A DNA stretch of 64,000 nucleotides, from contig NZ_BJZT01000040.1 in the NCBI RefSeq assembly GCF_007992175.1, positions 1 through 64,000 on the forward strand, given 5' to 3'. The position numbers and the translations under genes are program-made. The notes under the pieces are model-generated. The model did not search any database. It was not told where the DNA came from and was given only the letters and a program-made list of their open reading frames with translations. Below, piece after piece: positions 43,691 to 53,483 of this stretch (its first letter is position 1; each line of letters begins with the position of its first letter). The DNA is from Methylobacterium haplocladii. GTDB taxonomy: Bacteria > Pseudomonadota > Alphaproteobacteria > Rhizobiales > Beijerinckiaceae.

Positions 43691-44075
43691 AGGCTAAGCT
43701 CCCGGGGGCTTGCGGCGTCGCGGCGATCCGGAAGGCTTCGGGCCGCGATGCGCGACCCTAGCCTCCGGGCCATGGCCTCCGCAACGTTCGTGCCCCATCC
43801 GCGTCCCGCCGGCCTCGGAGGGAAAAGCGGGCGGCAGCGGGCCGGGAAGGACGCCTGACTGGTGTAAAACCCTGACCCGCTGGACGTTCGGCGCCGCAAG
43901 CGGCACCGGAGCGACGCTGGCCTTGTAGACCGCCCGCCGCCGGGAGACACCCCGGATCGCTACGGATGGCCGTCACGGGCCCTCGCGTGCCGATCCGCAC
44001 CCGGACGCGCGGCGGATGAGGGGAATGGTAACCATCCACGCGCATCGTCGCCGCACGACCCAATCGAGGCCGGCG
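43691..44075. other. Intergenic region between zwf and the YcbB-like gene
   Basis: About 385 bases between divergent genes. It should contain both promoters, but I recognised no boxes, hairpin or RNA. Small reading frames here are not convincing. Confidence 0.45.
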
Positions 44076-45662
44076 ATGTTGTTGCGTCATCACACCTACA
44101 ACCGTGCGACGGCGCTCGCGCCGATGACGGTGCTTCTGCTGATGGGCGTCGCCGTCGCCGAGCCCGTGCCGGACACGCGGCCGGCGCCCGCGCCGCTGCC
44201 GCTCTCGGTGCAGCCCTCCACGCAGGAGCAGGCGCCGCCCGCCCCGCCGCAGGCCGCCCAGAGCGTCCCGGCTCCCGTCATCAAGAAAACGCGAGAACTG
44301 CCGGCGACGGTCTACGCCAAGGTCTCGGAAGACCCAACGCCGACGCTGGCGCCCGCGACCTTCCTGGCCACCATGCGCATGGCCGAGCACTACAAGGCGC
44401 TGGCCGAGGCCGGCGGCTGGAGCCCCGTCCCGGCCGGCACCAGCCTGAAGCCGGGCGACCGCAACCCGGCCGTCGCGGCGCTTCGCGGCCATCTCGTCAT
44501 GACCGGCGACCTCGCGGCGAACGCCACGCATTCCGACCTCTACGACGAGCCGTTGGTCAACGCGGTCAAAGCCTTCCAGGCCCGCCACGGCCTGCCGGAA
44601 TCGGGCCTGGTGCAGCGGCTCACCGTCGCCGCGCTGAACGTCCCGGCCAGCGTGCGGCAGCGCCAGCTCGCGGCCTCGGCCGAGCGGCTGATCGGCTCGA
44701 AATTTCCGTTCGGCGAGCGCTACGTCGTCGTGAACATCCCGTCCGCCACCGTCGAAGCGGTGGAGAACGGTGGGGTGGCGCGCCGCTACGTCGCCGTCGT
44801 CGGCAAGCCCGACAAGGCGACGCCCTCGGTCGAGACCCGAGTCACCGACGTCAACCTCAACCCGACCTGGACCCTGCCCGTCTCGGTGATCAAGAACGAG
44901 ATCATCCCGACGATGCGCAAGAACCCGGGGTATCTCGCCAAGAACCACATCCGCATGCTCGGCCCCGGCGGCGTCGAGGTCGATTCCACGACCTTCGACT
45001 GGAGCGGCGAGAAGGCGGTCAACTACATGCTGCGGCAGGATTCCGGCTTCGACAACTCGCTCGGCCAGGTCCGCATCGACATGCCGAACAAGTATGCCGT
45101 CTACATGCACGACACGCCGTCGAAGTCGCTTTTCGCCGGCAACGTCCGCTTCCACTCGCACGGCTGCGTACGCGTCGGGCAGGTCAAGGAATTCGCGGCC
45201 TGGCTGCTGCAGGGCACCGAAGGGCCGAACGGCGCCGGCTCGACCTGGGGCCCGATCGAGATCGAGAGCGGCATCGCCACCGGCGAGAAGCGCGACATCA
45301 AGCTCGTGAAGCCGGTGCCGGTCACCTTCGTCTATCTCACCGGCTACGCCACCCCCGACGGCCGCGCGCATTTTCGCGACGACATCTACGGCCTCGACAC
45401 GCCCGGAACGCCGGCCCCGTCGGCCGCCACCGACGTCGTGACCACCGGCTCGATCACGCCGCGCCCGGTCATCAAGCCGGCCCGAGCCGGACAGGCCGTG
45501 CCGACGACCGCCGACCTCGTGCCGGCGGCGCCCCCCGTGACGCGCGCCAAGCCGCCCGCTCCGGCACCGAAGCCGGAAGCGGCTCGCCGGACTCCGAGCG
45601 AGCGGCCGCCCGCGCGCGAACGCGAGTTTCTACCGCCGGGGCTCGTCGGCCCGCGGGGTTGA
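44076..45662 (+). CDS. YcbB-like L,D-transpeptidase
   Basis: Periplasmic enzyme making 3-3 crosslinks in peptidoglycan. The protein (528 aa from this start) has a signal segment (ALAPMTVLLLMGVAVA), a Pro/Ala-rich linker and a peptidoglycan-binding type 1 domain (about 145-205, LVNAVKAFQARHGLPESGLV). The YkuD catalytic domain carries YAVYMHDTPSKSLF and the signature FHSHGCVRV with nucleophile Cys. The C-terminal ~110 residues are Pro/Ala-rich and disordered. ATG 44076 is preferred because it has GAGG 5 bases ahead and gives a normal signal peptide; ATGs at 44016 and 44025 would put 18-20 extra basic residues before it. It is followed after 200 bases by the PpiC gene. Confidence 0.88.
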   Translation: MLLRHHTYNRATALAPMTVLLLMGVAVAEPVPDTRPAPAPLPLSVQPSTQEQAPPAPPQAAQSVPAPVIKKTRELPATVYAKVSEDPTPTLAPATFLATMRMAEHYKALAEAGGWSPVPAGTSLKPGDRNPAVAALRGHLVMTGDLAANATHSDLYDEPLVNAVKAFQARHGLPESGLVQRLTVAALNVPASVRQRQLAASAERLIGSKFPFGERYVVVNIPSATVEAVENGGVARRYVAVVGKPDKATPSVETRVTDVNLNPTWTLPVSVIKNEIIPTMRKNPGYLAKNHIRMLGPGGVEVDSTTFDWSGEKAVNYMLRQDSGFDNSLGQVRIDMPNKYAVYMHDTPSKSLFAGNVRFHSHGCVRVGQVKEFAAWLLQGTEGPNGAGSTWGPIEIESGIATGEKRDIKLVKPVPVTFVYLTGYATPDGRAHFRDDIYGLDTPGTPAPSAATDVVTTGSITPRPVIKPARAGQAVPTTADLVPAAPPVTRAKPPAPAPKPEAARRTPSERPPAREREFLPPGLVGPRG

Positions 45663-45862
45663 GGACGTCGAGGGTTCGGGTCTTCGGAACGTCCTGAGAC
45701 GGTCCGCCGCCACGATCGAAACCGCCACGCTTGCGTTTGGCGCGGCGAGATTCCACGTGTCTCGCCGTTGCCCGCGGCCGACGGCCGCTTCCACACGCCA
45801 CGTGCGAGAGCCTGCCGCCAGAGCCGGCCCGGCGCGGCGTCGCCCAAGGACGAACCCCTTTC

Positions 45863-46780
45863 ATGACGATGCTGTCCCGCTTTCTGCGCCCAAGCGCGCT
45901 CGCCCTGTCGCTCATGCTGCCCGGCGCCGCGCTGGCGCAGGAGACCAGCGCCACGCCGTCGGCGCCGTCTGCCGCCGCGCCGGCTGCGAAACTCTCGCCC
46001 GACACCGTGGTCGCCAAGGTCAACGGCAACCCGATCACCCAGGGCGATCTCAACATCGCCGGCGAAGACCCGGCCCTGTCGCTGCCCGGCGTCGACGAGG
46101 CCGGCAAGAAGGGCCTGCTCGTCGATTACATGATCGATCTGCGCGTCGGCGCACAGGCGGCCGACGCGGCAAAGGTCGGCGACTCGCCGGAGTTCAAGCG
46201 CAAGCTCGCCTACTTCCGGGACAAGCTCCTGCTCGACGACTACCTCGAGCAGGAGGCCAAGAAGGCGGTGACGCCGGACGCGGCCAAGGCGCTCTACGAC
46301 CAGACCGTCAAGGCGATGAAGCCGGAGGAGGAAGTGCACGCCCGGCACATCCTCGTCGACAACGAGGCCGACGCCAAGAAGATCGCCGCGCGCGTGAAGG
46401 GCGGCGAGGACTTCGCCAAAATCGCCGGAGAAACCTCGAAGGATCCCGGCTCGAAGGCCGAGGGTGGCGATCTCGGCTGGTTCACCAAGGAGCGCATGGT
46501 CGCCCCCTTCGCCGAGGCCGCCTTCAAGATGAGCCCGGGCCAAGTCTCAGACCCGATCAAGACCCAATTCGGCTGGCACGTGATCAAGCTCGAGGAGAAG
46601 CGTACCAAGCCGGTGCCGAGCTTCGACGAGATGAAGGAGCAGGTCGACCAGTACCTGACCCGCAAGGCCCAGCAGGACGTCATCCTGAAGCTGCGCGAGG
46701 CGGCGAAGGTCGAGCGCACGGACGCGGCACCGACCGCGCCGCCTCCCGTGGTGCCGCCGGCGGACGCTTCGAAGAACTGA
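45863..46780 (+). CDS. PpiC-type peptidyl-prolyl isomerase
   Basis: Periplasmic parvulin-type foldase. The 305-residue precursor has a signal peptide ending AALAQ, a SurA-like helical N-terminal part (VVAKVNGNPITQGDLNIAGEDPAL) and one rotamase domain: VHARHILVDNEADAKKIAARV, SKDPGSKAEGGDLGWF, FKMSPGQVSDPIKTQFGWHVIKLE. The C-terminus is Pro/Ala-rich. ATG 45863 places the signal peptide correctly; a longer frame adds an Arg-rich stretch. Probably helps outer-membrane protein folding. Confidence 0.92.
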   Translation: MTMLSRFLRPSALALSLMLPGAALAQETSATPSAPSAAAPAAKLSPDTVVAKVNGNPITQGDLNIAGEDPALSLPGVDEAGKKGLLVDYMIDLRVGAQAADAAKVGDSPEFKRKLAYFRDKLLLDDYLEQEAKKAVTPDAAKALYDQTVKAMKPEEEVHARHILVDNEADAKKIAARVKGGEDFAKIAGETSKDPGSKAEGGDLGWFTKERMVAPFAEAAFKMSPGQVSDPIKTQFGWHVIKLEEKRTKPVPSFDEMKEQVDQYLTRKAQQDVILKLREAAKVERTDAAPTAPPPVVPPADASKN

Positions 46781-46801
46781 TCGAAGGGACGACCGGATCG
46801 C

Positions 46802-47488
46802 CTACCCGCAGGCGATCTGGTCGCAACGCCGCATCGCCGCGATCATGCGGGCGAGCGCCTTCGGGCCGGGATGGCCCAGAAGCCCGATATTGCCGAGGAC
46901 GTAGGAGGGCGTGGCGGTCAGGCCGAGATTGGCCGCGACGTGCATCTGGGCGGTCAGCGCCTGCCGGATCTCCTCGCTGTCGCCGATGGTCTCCAGCTCG
47001 GCGCGGGACACGCCGGCTTTGGCGGCGATGTCGAGGGCCTTGAGGCCGTCGATCTTGCCCGGCGTGCCGAGCAGTTGCCCGTAGACCTTGAAGGCCGCTG
47101 CCGAGCCGAGCTTGCGCTGCACGCCGAGCGCAACCTTGGCGGCCTGGGCCGACATCGGCGAGAGGATCGGGTTGTTGACGAGGCCGATCCGCAGCGACGG
47201 GTCGCTCGCGGCGAGCGCCGAGATGTCTGCGGCGGCCTGCCGGCAATACGGGCAGTTGTAGTCGAAGAACTCGTAGAGCACGACCTCGGCGTCGCGCGGG
47301 CCGATATAGGTGATGCCCTTCAGCTCGGCGATCTGGCCTGTGATCTCGCCCGGCAGGCGCATGTTGGCGATCGGCCGGCCGTCGTCGTTGTCGACCTTGA
47401 AGGTCTGGCCGTAGCTCTGGGCCAGCGCCGGTCCGGCAAGGGCGACAGCGGCTGAGGCGGCGAGGAAGCGGCGGCGGTCGAGGCTCAT
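46802..47488 (-). CDS. DsbA-family thiol oxidoreductase
   Basis: A 228-residue exported thioredoxin-fold protein. It has a twin-Arg-like signal (MSLDRRRFLAASAAVALAG) ending ALAQ, and an active site CPYC in FFDYNCPYCRQAA. The cis-Pro loop is seen in LTATPSYVLG. The active site and the BdbD/ScsC-like layout suggest disulfide formation or isomerisation in the periplasm. The Arg pair could direct Tat export, but the motif is not a full SRRxFLK. It is convergent with the PpiC gene. Confidence 0.9.
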   Translation of the reverse strand: MSLDRRRFLAASAAVALAGPALAQSYGQTFKVDNDDGRPIANMRLPGEITGQIAELKGITYIGPRDAEVVLYEFFDYNCPYCRQAAADISALAASDPSLRIGLVNNPILSPMSAQAAKVALGVQRKLGSAAAFKVYGQLLGTPGKIDGLKALDIAAKAGVSRAELETIGDSEEIRQALTAQMHVAANLGLTATPSYVLGNIGLLGHPGPKALARMIAAMRRCDQIACG

Positions 47489-47671
47489 GGACGGTCCTGT
47501 GAGCCGAGACGATGGCTGAAGTTCGGCCTTTTGTCCGTGGACTTCCCCCGTGACCGGCTGAAGTCGTCCGCCGCATCAGCGGCGGCGCGCAGTCGCGCTT
47601 GCCAGCGGCCGGCCGCCGGGAGAGCCGCATCTCCTGATCAGTGGTGCCAGGCCGCCGGTGCCGACTGTCGA

Positions 47672-48979
47672 TCAGGCCGCCCGAGGCTCACGGCTCTGCC
47701 GCCACCAGACCCAGGCGCAGAGCAGCGCGACGGGGATGCCGATCACCGAGGTGCCGACGAAGAACCAGGCGAAGCCGAGCGCCTTGACCGCGACGCCCGA
47801 GGTCATCGCCAGCAGGTTGCCCGGCAGGGCCACGAGCGAGGTCATCAGCGCGAACTGGCTCGCCGCATGGAGGTCCGAGGTCAGCGTCGACATGTAGGTG
47901 ATCAGCACGATCGAGGCGAAGGCATAGGCGAAGGACTCGATCCCGACCGCGACCACGAAGGTCCAGTAGGCGCCGCCGTCGTGGTCGCCGTAGAGCGCGA
48001 GATAGGCCAGCGCGAGGTGCGCGGCGGAGCCGAACACCGTGCCGAACAGCAGCGTCGGCATGATGCCGATACGCGGGATCATCCAGCCGCCGAGGAAGGT
48101 CGCGCCGATGGCGAGCCAGAAACCGTAGACCTTCACCACCGTCGCGATGTCGGCATCCGAATAGTGCAGTGTCACGAAGAGAGGGTTCGCCATCGCGGTC
48201 GAGACGTAACCGGGCATGCGGAAGCCCGCGATCAGGATCAGGATCGGCAGCGCCATCGGCCCGAGCCGGTGGAGCAGGTCCTTGATCGGCGCCCAGATCG
48301 TCGCTGCGAAATTCATCGGCGCGCGGGCGGCATCCTCGTCGACCGCCGGCTCGGGCGCGAGCCACGCCGCGATCACGCTCGGCAGCATCAGCGCCGCCAT
48401 CACGAGATAGGCGGCCTTCCAGCCATGTTCGCCCGCGACGATGAGCGCGCCCGCGCCGGCCACCAGCGAGCCGACGCGCCAGCCGATCTCCGACCAGGAC
48501 GACATCAGCGGTAGCTCCGCCTTCGACACCACGGCGATCCGCCATCCGTCGACGGTGATGTCCTGCGTCGCCCCGGCGACGCCGAGCGCCAGGGAGAACG
48601 CGATCGTCCAGCCGAGCCAGTTTTCGGGATTGCCGAACGCGATCCCCGCCAACGCCCCCGCGACGCCGATCTGCGACAGCAGGATCCAGCCCCGCCGCCG
48701 CCCGAGCCAGGCGCCCAGCAGGGGCGCGTCGTAACGCTCCAGGAACGGCGCCCACAGGAACTTGAGCTTGTAGGGAAAGGTCAACCCGAACAGCCAGCCG
48801 ATCGTCTCGATCGGCACCCCGGCCCGCGTCAGCCAGACCGATTGCGTCGCGTAGATCAGCGGGAAGGCCATCCCCGAGCCGACCCCGAGAAACAGGCCCG
48901 CTGCGATCCGGCGATCCCGGAACAGCGGTGCCAGGAAGGACGTGCGCCGAGGTGCGGCTTCGATCGCGGGAGCCTGCAT
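47672..48979 (-). CDS. AmpG-like MFS permease
   Basis: A 435-residue major-facilitator protein with about 12 membrane helices. The phrases FPLIYATQSVWLTRAGVPIETIGWLFG, PYKLKFLWAPFLERYDAPLLGAWLGRRRGW and ATQDITVDGWRI match the AmpG group, which imports muropeptides (GlcNAc-anhydroMurNAc) for cell-wall recycling. Substrate in this organism is inferred. ATG 48979 gives a short cytosolic N-terminus; a longer frame reaching 49042 has no ribosome site. Confidence 0.82.
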   Translation of the reverse strand: MQAPAIEAAPRRTSFLAPLFRDRRIAAGLFLGVGSGMAFPLIYATQSVWLTRAGVPIETIGWLFGLTFPYKLKFLWAPFLERYDAPLLGAWLGRRRGWILLSQIGVAGALAGIAFGNPENWLGWTIAFSLALGVAGATQDITVDGWRIAVVSKAELPLMSSWSEIGWRVGSLVAGAGALIVAGEHGWKAAYLVMAALMLPSVIAAWLAPEPAVDEDAARAPMNFAATIWAPIKDLLHRLGPMALPILILIAGFRMPGYVSTAMANPLFVTLHYSDADIATVVKVYGFWLAIGATFLGGWMIPRIGIMPTLLFGTVFGSAAHLALAYLALYGDHDGGAYWTFVVAVGIESFAYAFASIVLITYMSTLTSDLHAASQFALMTSLVALPGNLLAMTSGVAVKALGFAWFFVGTSVIGIPVALLCAWVWWRQSREPRAA

Positions 48980-49073
48980 GCCGGTTCGGGCCTCGCATCC
49001 ATTCGAGCGAGCTCTTGGATGAGGGTTCGACGCTACGGTCAAGCCCCACAGATCGGTCGCCGAGAGCGAGCTT

Positions 49074-49187
49074 CGTCATTCCGGGGCGCCGAAGGCGAAC
49101 CCGGAATCCATGTCGGGGCTCAACGCCTCGATTCACCGACGCATCACGGGTGGATTCCGGGTTCCGCTGCGCGGCCCCGGAATGACG
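49074..49187. repeat. Inverted repeat, family C copy 2
   Basis: CGTCATTCCGGGGCG at left, CCCCGGAATGACG at right, with GAACCCGGAATCCA / TGGATTCCGGGTTC inner arms. Related to 36989-37089. It separates the AmpG-like permease and padR genes. Confidence 0.78.
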
Positions 49188-49224
49188 GGCAGAGGGAATA
49201 CCGCAACCTCGTCGGCGCGCGCCC

Positions 49225-49803
49225 TCACACCTGCTCCAGCGTCGTCGCGGCCGTATCGATCGCCGCCGCGACGGCATTGATCTGGGCCTCGTCGAGCGGG
49301 CCGCGCGACAGGCGCAGGCGGAGCGCCAGCTTCAGATTCTCCATGGCCCGCACGATCTGCGGGGCTGGGCCGCCGCCGTGCCGGCGGCCGGATTCGTCCA
49401 TGCGTTCCATCAGCGCCTCGAGCGTCGGGCGGTGGGCGTCGAGATAGGCGCGGCCCTCGTCGGTGATGGTGTGCAGCTTCTTGGCGCCGTCCCCGTCGCT
49501 GACGGTCACGTGGCCGAGGTCCTGCAGCATGGTGAGGGTCGGATAGATCGTGCCCGGGCTCGGGCTGTAGGCGCCGCCGACGCGCTCCTCGATCGCCTTG
49601 ATGATCTCGTAGCCGTAGCAGGGTTTTTCCGCGATCAGGTTGAGGACGACGAGGCGCAGGTCGCCATGGCCGAAGAAGCGGCCGGGACCGCCGTGCCGGC
49701 CGGGACCGCGGTGACGGGGCGGGCCGCCGAAGGGTCGGTCGTCGTCGCGCTCGTGGCGGGCGAAGTACCAATCCTGACGGGGGTCTTGGAAGCGGGGATG
49801 CAT
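49225..49803 (-). CDS. PadR family transcriptional regulator
   Basis: A 192-residue repressor-type protein. After a His/Gly/Arg-rich N-terminus (HRGPGRHGGPGRFFGHG, possibly metal-binding) comes the PadR winged helix: LRLVVLNLIAEKPCYGYEIIKAIEERVGG, SPSPGTIYPTLTMLQDLGHV and KKLHTITDEGRAYL. The C-terminal helices should dimerise it. PadR proteins bind drugs, phenolics or metals. A perfect 20-base-arm inverted repeat lies 6 bases before its start codon, so self-repression is likely. It does not overlap the permease downstream (48979), and the pair might be co-transcribed though repeat C lies between. Confidence 0.88.
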   Translation of the reverse strand: MHPRFQDPRQDWYFARHERDDDRPFGGPPRHRGPGRHGGPGRFFGHGDLRLVVLNLIAEKPCYGYEIIKAIEERVGGAYSPSPGTIYPTLTMLQDLGHVTVSDGDGAKKLHTITDEGRAYLDAHRPTLEALMERMDESGRRHGGGPAPQIVRAMENLKLALRLRLSRGPLDEAQINAVAAAIDTAATTLEQV

Positions 49804-49809
49804 GATGGA

Positions 49810-49864
49810 TTCCGATCGTGTTTCGATATGTCGATTATTTAGATATATCGAAACACGATCGGAA
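49810..49864. promoter_or_regulatory. Large inverted repeat, probable PadR operator
   Basis: Two perfect 20-base arms (49810-49829 and 49845-49864) around a 15-base AT-rich loop. The left arm is TTCCGATCGTGTTTCGATAT. It lies just before the padR start codon and is unusually AT-rich for the genome. Likely operator or promoter of padR. Confidence 0.65.
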
Positions 49865-49910
49865 CGCAAGAGGCTGCGGCTGTGACCGCGTTCGGCCGCG
49901 TTTCGACACG

Positions 49911-49940
49911 AAAAACCCGGCTCGCGTGTTGCGAGCCGGG
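49911..49940 (-). terminator. Rho-independent terminator of the Aas-like gene
   Basis: On the minus strand, the stem CCCGGCTCGC/GCGAGCCGGG with loop AACAC is followed by TTTTT. It lies 28 bases after the stop of the gene ending at 49968. Confidence 0.85.
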
Positions 49941-49967
49941 TTCGGGATCGGCCAACCGTTGGGAGCT

Positions 49968-52900
49968 TCAGGCCGCTTGCGAGGTCTCGGAGCGCTCCTT
50001 GGCGAGCTTGGTCACACCGACCTGATCGACCTTGCCGCTGCCGAGCATCGGCAGCTTGTCGAGGATCACCACCTCGGCCGGAACGCCGAGTTCGGGCGCG
50101 CCCTTCGACTTGGCGAAGGCTTGGTAGGCCGGCCGCGTCGCACCCTTGGCCTCGGTGAACAGGATCAGCCGCTCGCCCTTGCGGGCATCGGGCACCGCGG
50201 CGACGGCGCTCGGGGCTTCGGGCCAGAGTTCGGCGGCGAGGGTCTCGACGGTGGCGAGCGAGATCATCTCGCCGGCGATCTTGGCGAAGCGCTTGGCCCG
50301 GCCCTTGATCGCGACGAAGCCCTCCGCGTCGATCGCGACGATGTCGCCGGTGTCGTGCCAGCCACCAGGGGGCGGTTCGAGCACGCCGGGTTTCTCGGCG
50401 CGATAGTAACCGAGCATGACGTTCGGCCCCTTCACCGATAGCCGGCCGCCCTCTTCGATGCCGGGCACGCTTTCCAGGCGATGCTCGATGCCGGGCAGGA
50501 GGCGGCCGACGGTGCCGAAGCGGTTGAACATCGGCGTGTTGAGCGCCACCACCGGCCCGCATTCGGAGACGCCGTAGCCCTCCAGGATGCGCAGCCCAAA
50601 CTTCTCCGACCAGGTCTTGCGGGTCGAATCCTTCACCTTCTCGGCGCCGGCCACGACGTAGCGCAGCGAGCGCAGGTCGTAGGGGTGGGCGGCCTTGGCG
50701 TAGCCGGTGAGGAAGGTGTCGGTGCCGAACAGGAAGGTGGCGTTCGAGCCGTAGATGAGCTCGGGCACGATCCGGTAGTGCAGCGGCGACGGGTAGAGGT
50801 AGACCGGCACGCCGGAGACCAGCGGCAGCACCAGCCCCGCCGTCAGCCCGAAGGCGTGGAAGACCGGCAGCACGTTGAAGACTTTGTCGCGGCGGCCGAA
50901 ATCGATCCGGGCGGCCGCCTGGGCGGTGTTCGCCAGCATGTTGCGGTGGGCCAGCACCACGCCCTTCGGCGTTCCCTCGGAGCCGGAGGTGAAGAGGATC
51001 GCGACCGGGTCGGAGCCCGTGCGCTTCACCAGCGGCTTGCGGGGGGCGACGAGGCCCCTGAGCTTGTCGCCGGTGGAGACCGTGGCGCGCACGTCCTCGA
51101 GGTAGACGAGCTTCACCTTGCCTTCGAGGCCCTCGATCAGGCTGCCCAGCCGGCCCTTCTCGATGAAGGCGCGGGATGTGACGATGGTGTCGACCTGCGC
51201 CGCCTTGCAGGCCGAGAGCACGCTGGCCGGGCCGGCGGAGAAGTTGATCATCGCCGGCACGCGGCCGGCGCTGGCCAGCGCGAAGAACGTCACCGCGGCG
51301 CCGTTGGCATTCGGCAGCATCAGGCCGACGGTGCCGCCCTCGGGGGCCAGCGGCATCAGCTTGCGGCCGAGGATGTTGGCGCCCATCACGAGGCGCGCAT
51401 AGGTCATCGTGCCGGTGACGGGGTCTTCCAGCGCCGTGCGGTGCCAGCCGTGGCGGTCGCCCGCCTCGATCAGGGCCGCCATCACCGAGCGGTCGATGTC
51501 GGTCGTCTCGAACATCAGGTCCGACATGATGTCGTAGAGGGCGGCGCCGGCAGCGCGGCGGCGGTTCTTGCCCTTGAGTTCCGGATCGACCGCCAGCTTC
51601 ACCGGCTCCATGATCGTCACGGTGATCTTCGGCCACCAGCGGCGGCGCACCTGCTCGCGGGAGAGGCGCGAGAAGACGGTCTGCTCCGGGCCGTCGATCT
51701 TCACCGGCACGACCATCGCACCGGACTTGTCGGCGATCAGGCCGGCGCCGTCATAGACCTTCATCAGGCTGCCGGTGACCGTCAGACGGCCTTCGGGAAA
51801 GATGATCAGCGTCTCGCCGTTCTTCACGGCGTTGATCAGGGTGCGGGTGGCGAGCGGCCGCGTCGGGTCGAGCGGCATCGCCTTGGTGATCTTCAGGAAC
51901 GGCTTCACCCACCAGCGCTGCGCGATGCCGTGATCGATGGCGAAGACCGGCTCCTGGTCGAGCAGCGACAGGGCCAGCGGCGCATCGAGGAACGAGACGT
52001 GGTTGAGGGCGATGATCGCGTTCGGGCCGGCCTTCTCGACGTTCTCCAGGCCCTTCACCTCCAGGCGGTAGAAGGCGCGAAAGAAGATCGAGAGGAAGTC
52101 GCGGAACGGGCTCGTGGGCATGATCTTGAAGACGATTACGCCGACGACGAGGTTCAGCACCGCGATCAGGGCGAAGAGCTGCCCCATCGACAGGCCGGCC
52201 GCCTGGAGCGCGGCCAGCGCCAGGGTGCCGCCGACCATGAAGGCCGCGGTGATCACGTTGACGGCGCCGATGACCCGGGCGCGCTTCTCCTTCGGCGTCC
52301 AGGCCTGCACGGCGGCGAAGGACGGCACGATGTAGAGGCCGCCGGCGATGGCGAGGCCGGCGAAGTCGATCAGCAGGCGCAGGCCGGTCGGGTCGCCGAG
52401 GAAGGCGAGCGCGCCGATCGGTTCGCCGATTGCGGGTACGGCGTGGGAGACCGTCCAGGCGAGGTCGAGGCCGAATGCGCCCATCAGGAGCGCGCCGACC
52501 GGCGTCGGCAGCAGCACGATGCGCCCGCTCGCCAGCCACGAGGCCAGGGCCGAGCCCACCGCGATGCCGATCGAGAACACGGCGAGCAGGGTCGTGGCGA
52601 CGATCTCGGTGCCGTTGAGCGTCTGGCGCACCAGCACCGGCAGCAGCGAGAGTACCACCACGCCGACGAGCCAGAACCAGCTGACGATGATCGAGCCGCG
52701 CCAGAGCCGCGTGTCGGACCACAGGTCGCGCAGCAGCTCGATCGTGGAGCGGGCGATGTTGGCGTCGATCTTGAGGGTCGGATCGCCCTCGCCGGTGCGC
52801 GGGATCTGGCGCGCCGCGATCCAGCACAGCACCGCGAACGTCATCAGGCCGGCACCGAGCGCCAGGGCATGGCCGCCCATCGCCATGGCGAGGCCGGCGG

Positions 52901-53387
52901 TGATGGTGCCGAGCAGGATCGCCAGGAAGGTCGCGGCCTCGACTAGCGCGTTGCCGGCAGTGAGTTCCTCCCGCTTCAGGTGGTCGGGCAGGATGCCGTA
53001 TTTGATCGGGCCGAACAGGGCCGCGATGATGCCGAAGGTGCCGAGCGAGGCGAACAGCAGCGGCACCGATTGCAGCCAGAACCCGAGCACGGAGAGCAGC
53101 GCCGCGAAGATCTCCGCGAACTTCAGGCGCTTGGCCAGGACCGCCTTGTCGTAGCGGTCGGCGAGCTGGCCGCCGAGGCCGGAGAGGACGAAGAACGGGC
53201 CGATGAAGACCGCGCTCGCCAGCGTCACCAGAATACCGCCATGGCCCGGATCGGTACCGGTCTCGCCGACCTTGAACAGGATCAGCAACGCCAGCGCGTT
53301 CTTGAGGAAGTTGTCGTTGAAGGCCGAGAAGAACTGGCACCAGAAAAGCGGCGCGAACCGCCGTGTCGTCATCAGGGAAGCGAACAT
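49968..53387 (-). CDS. aas: Aas-type fused lysophospholipid transporter, acyltransferase and acyl-ACP ligase
   Basis: A 1139-residue three-domain membrane protein. Residues about 1-420 are an LplT-like MFS transporter (12 helices). About 430-640 form a PlsC-type acyltransferase with NHVSFLD (HX4D) and FPEGRLTVTG. About 650-1139 form an AMP-dependent acyl ligase with ILFTSGSEGTPKGVVLAHRN and YGVSECGPVV. Together they would flip lysophosphatidylethanolamine inward, activate a fatty acid and reacylate the lipid. In E. coli LplT and Aas are two proteins; here they are one chain, as in several alphaproteobacteria. ATG 53387. Divergent from the tetR gene at 53668, whose operators may control it. 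Confidence 0.93.
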   Translation of the reverse strand: MFASLMTTRRFAPLFWCQFFSAFNDNFLKNALALLILFKVGETGTDPGHGGILVTLASAVFIGPFFVLSGLGGQLADRYDKAVLAKRLKFAEIFAALLSVLGFWLQSVPLLFASLGTFGIIAALFGPIKYGILPDHLKREELTAGNALVEAATFLAILLGTITAGLAMAMGGHALALGAGLMTFAVLCWIAARQIPRTGEGDPTLKIDANIARSTIELLRDLWSDTRLWRGSIIVSWFWLVGVVVLSLLPVLVRQTLNGTEIVATTLLAVFSIGIAVGSALASWLASGRIVLLPTPVGALLMGAFGLDLAWTVSHAVPAIGEPIGALAFLGDPTGLRLLIDFAGLAIAGGLYIVPSFAAVQAWTPKEKRARVIGAVNVITAAFMVGGTLALAALQAAGLSMGQLFALIAVLNLVVGVIVFKIMPTSPFRDFLSIFFRAFYRLEVKGLENVEKAGPNAIIALNHVSFLDAPLALSLLDQEPVFAIDHGIAQRWWVKPFLKITKAMPLDPTRPLATRTLINAVKNGETLIIFPEGRLTVTGSLMKVYDGAGLIADKSGAMVVPVKIDGPEQTVFSRLSREQVRRRWWPKITVTIMEPVKLAVDPELKGKNRRRAAGAALYDIMSDLMFETTDIDRSVMAALIEAGDRHGWHRTALEDPVTGTMTYARLVMGANILGRKLMPLAPEGGTVGLMLPNANGAAVTFFALASAGRVPAMINFSAGPASVLSACKAAQVDTIVTSRAFIEKGRLGSLIEGLEGKVKLVYLEDVRATVSTGDKLRGLVAPRKPLVKRTGSDPVAILFTSGSEGTPKGVVLAHRNMLANTAQAAARIDFGRRDKVFNVLPVFHAFGLTAGLVLPLVSGVPVYLYPSPLHYRIVPELIYGSNATFLFGTDTFLTGYAKAAHPYDLRSLRYVVAGAEKVKDSTRKTWSEKFGLRILEGYGVSECGPVVALNTPMFNRFGTVGRLLPGIEHRLESVPGIEEGGRLSVKGPNVMLGYYRAEKPGVLEPPPGGWHDTGDIVAIDAEGFVAIKGRAKRFAKIAGEMISLATVETLAAELWPEAPSAVAAVPDARKGERLILFTEAKGATRPAYQAFAKSKGAPELGVPAEVVILDKLPMLGSGKVDQVGVTKLAKERSETSQAA

Positions 53388-53483
53388 GGACCTCTCTCCC
53401 GGCTAGCCCATGACTGCCCGGCGAGACCTTGGGCGTCAAATCCAGCCTGTCCGACCATCCCCGTGATCGGGCCATCGGATAGT

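Noticed and set aside
43758..45371. Minus-strand 537-codon frame opposite the YcbB-like gene
   Set aside because: No motif, Arg/Gly/Asp-rich; the plus strand has an intact YkuD domain.
50481..52946. An 821-codon plus-strand open frame opposite the aas-like gene
   Set aside because: The translation is charged and repetitive with no domain, and the minus strand carries three clear domains with all motifs.
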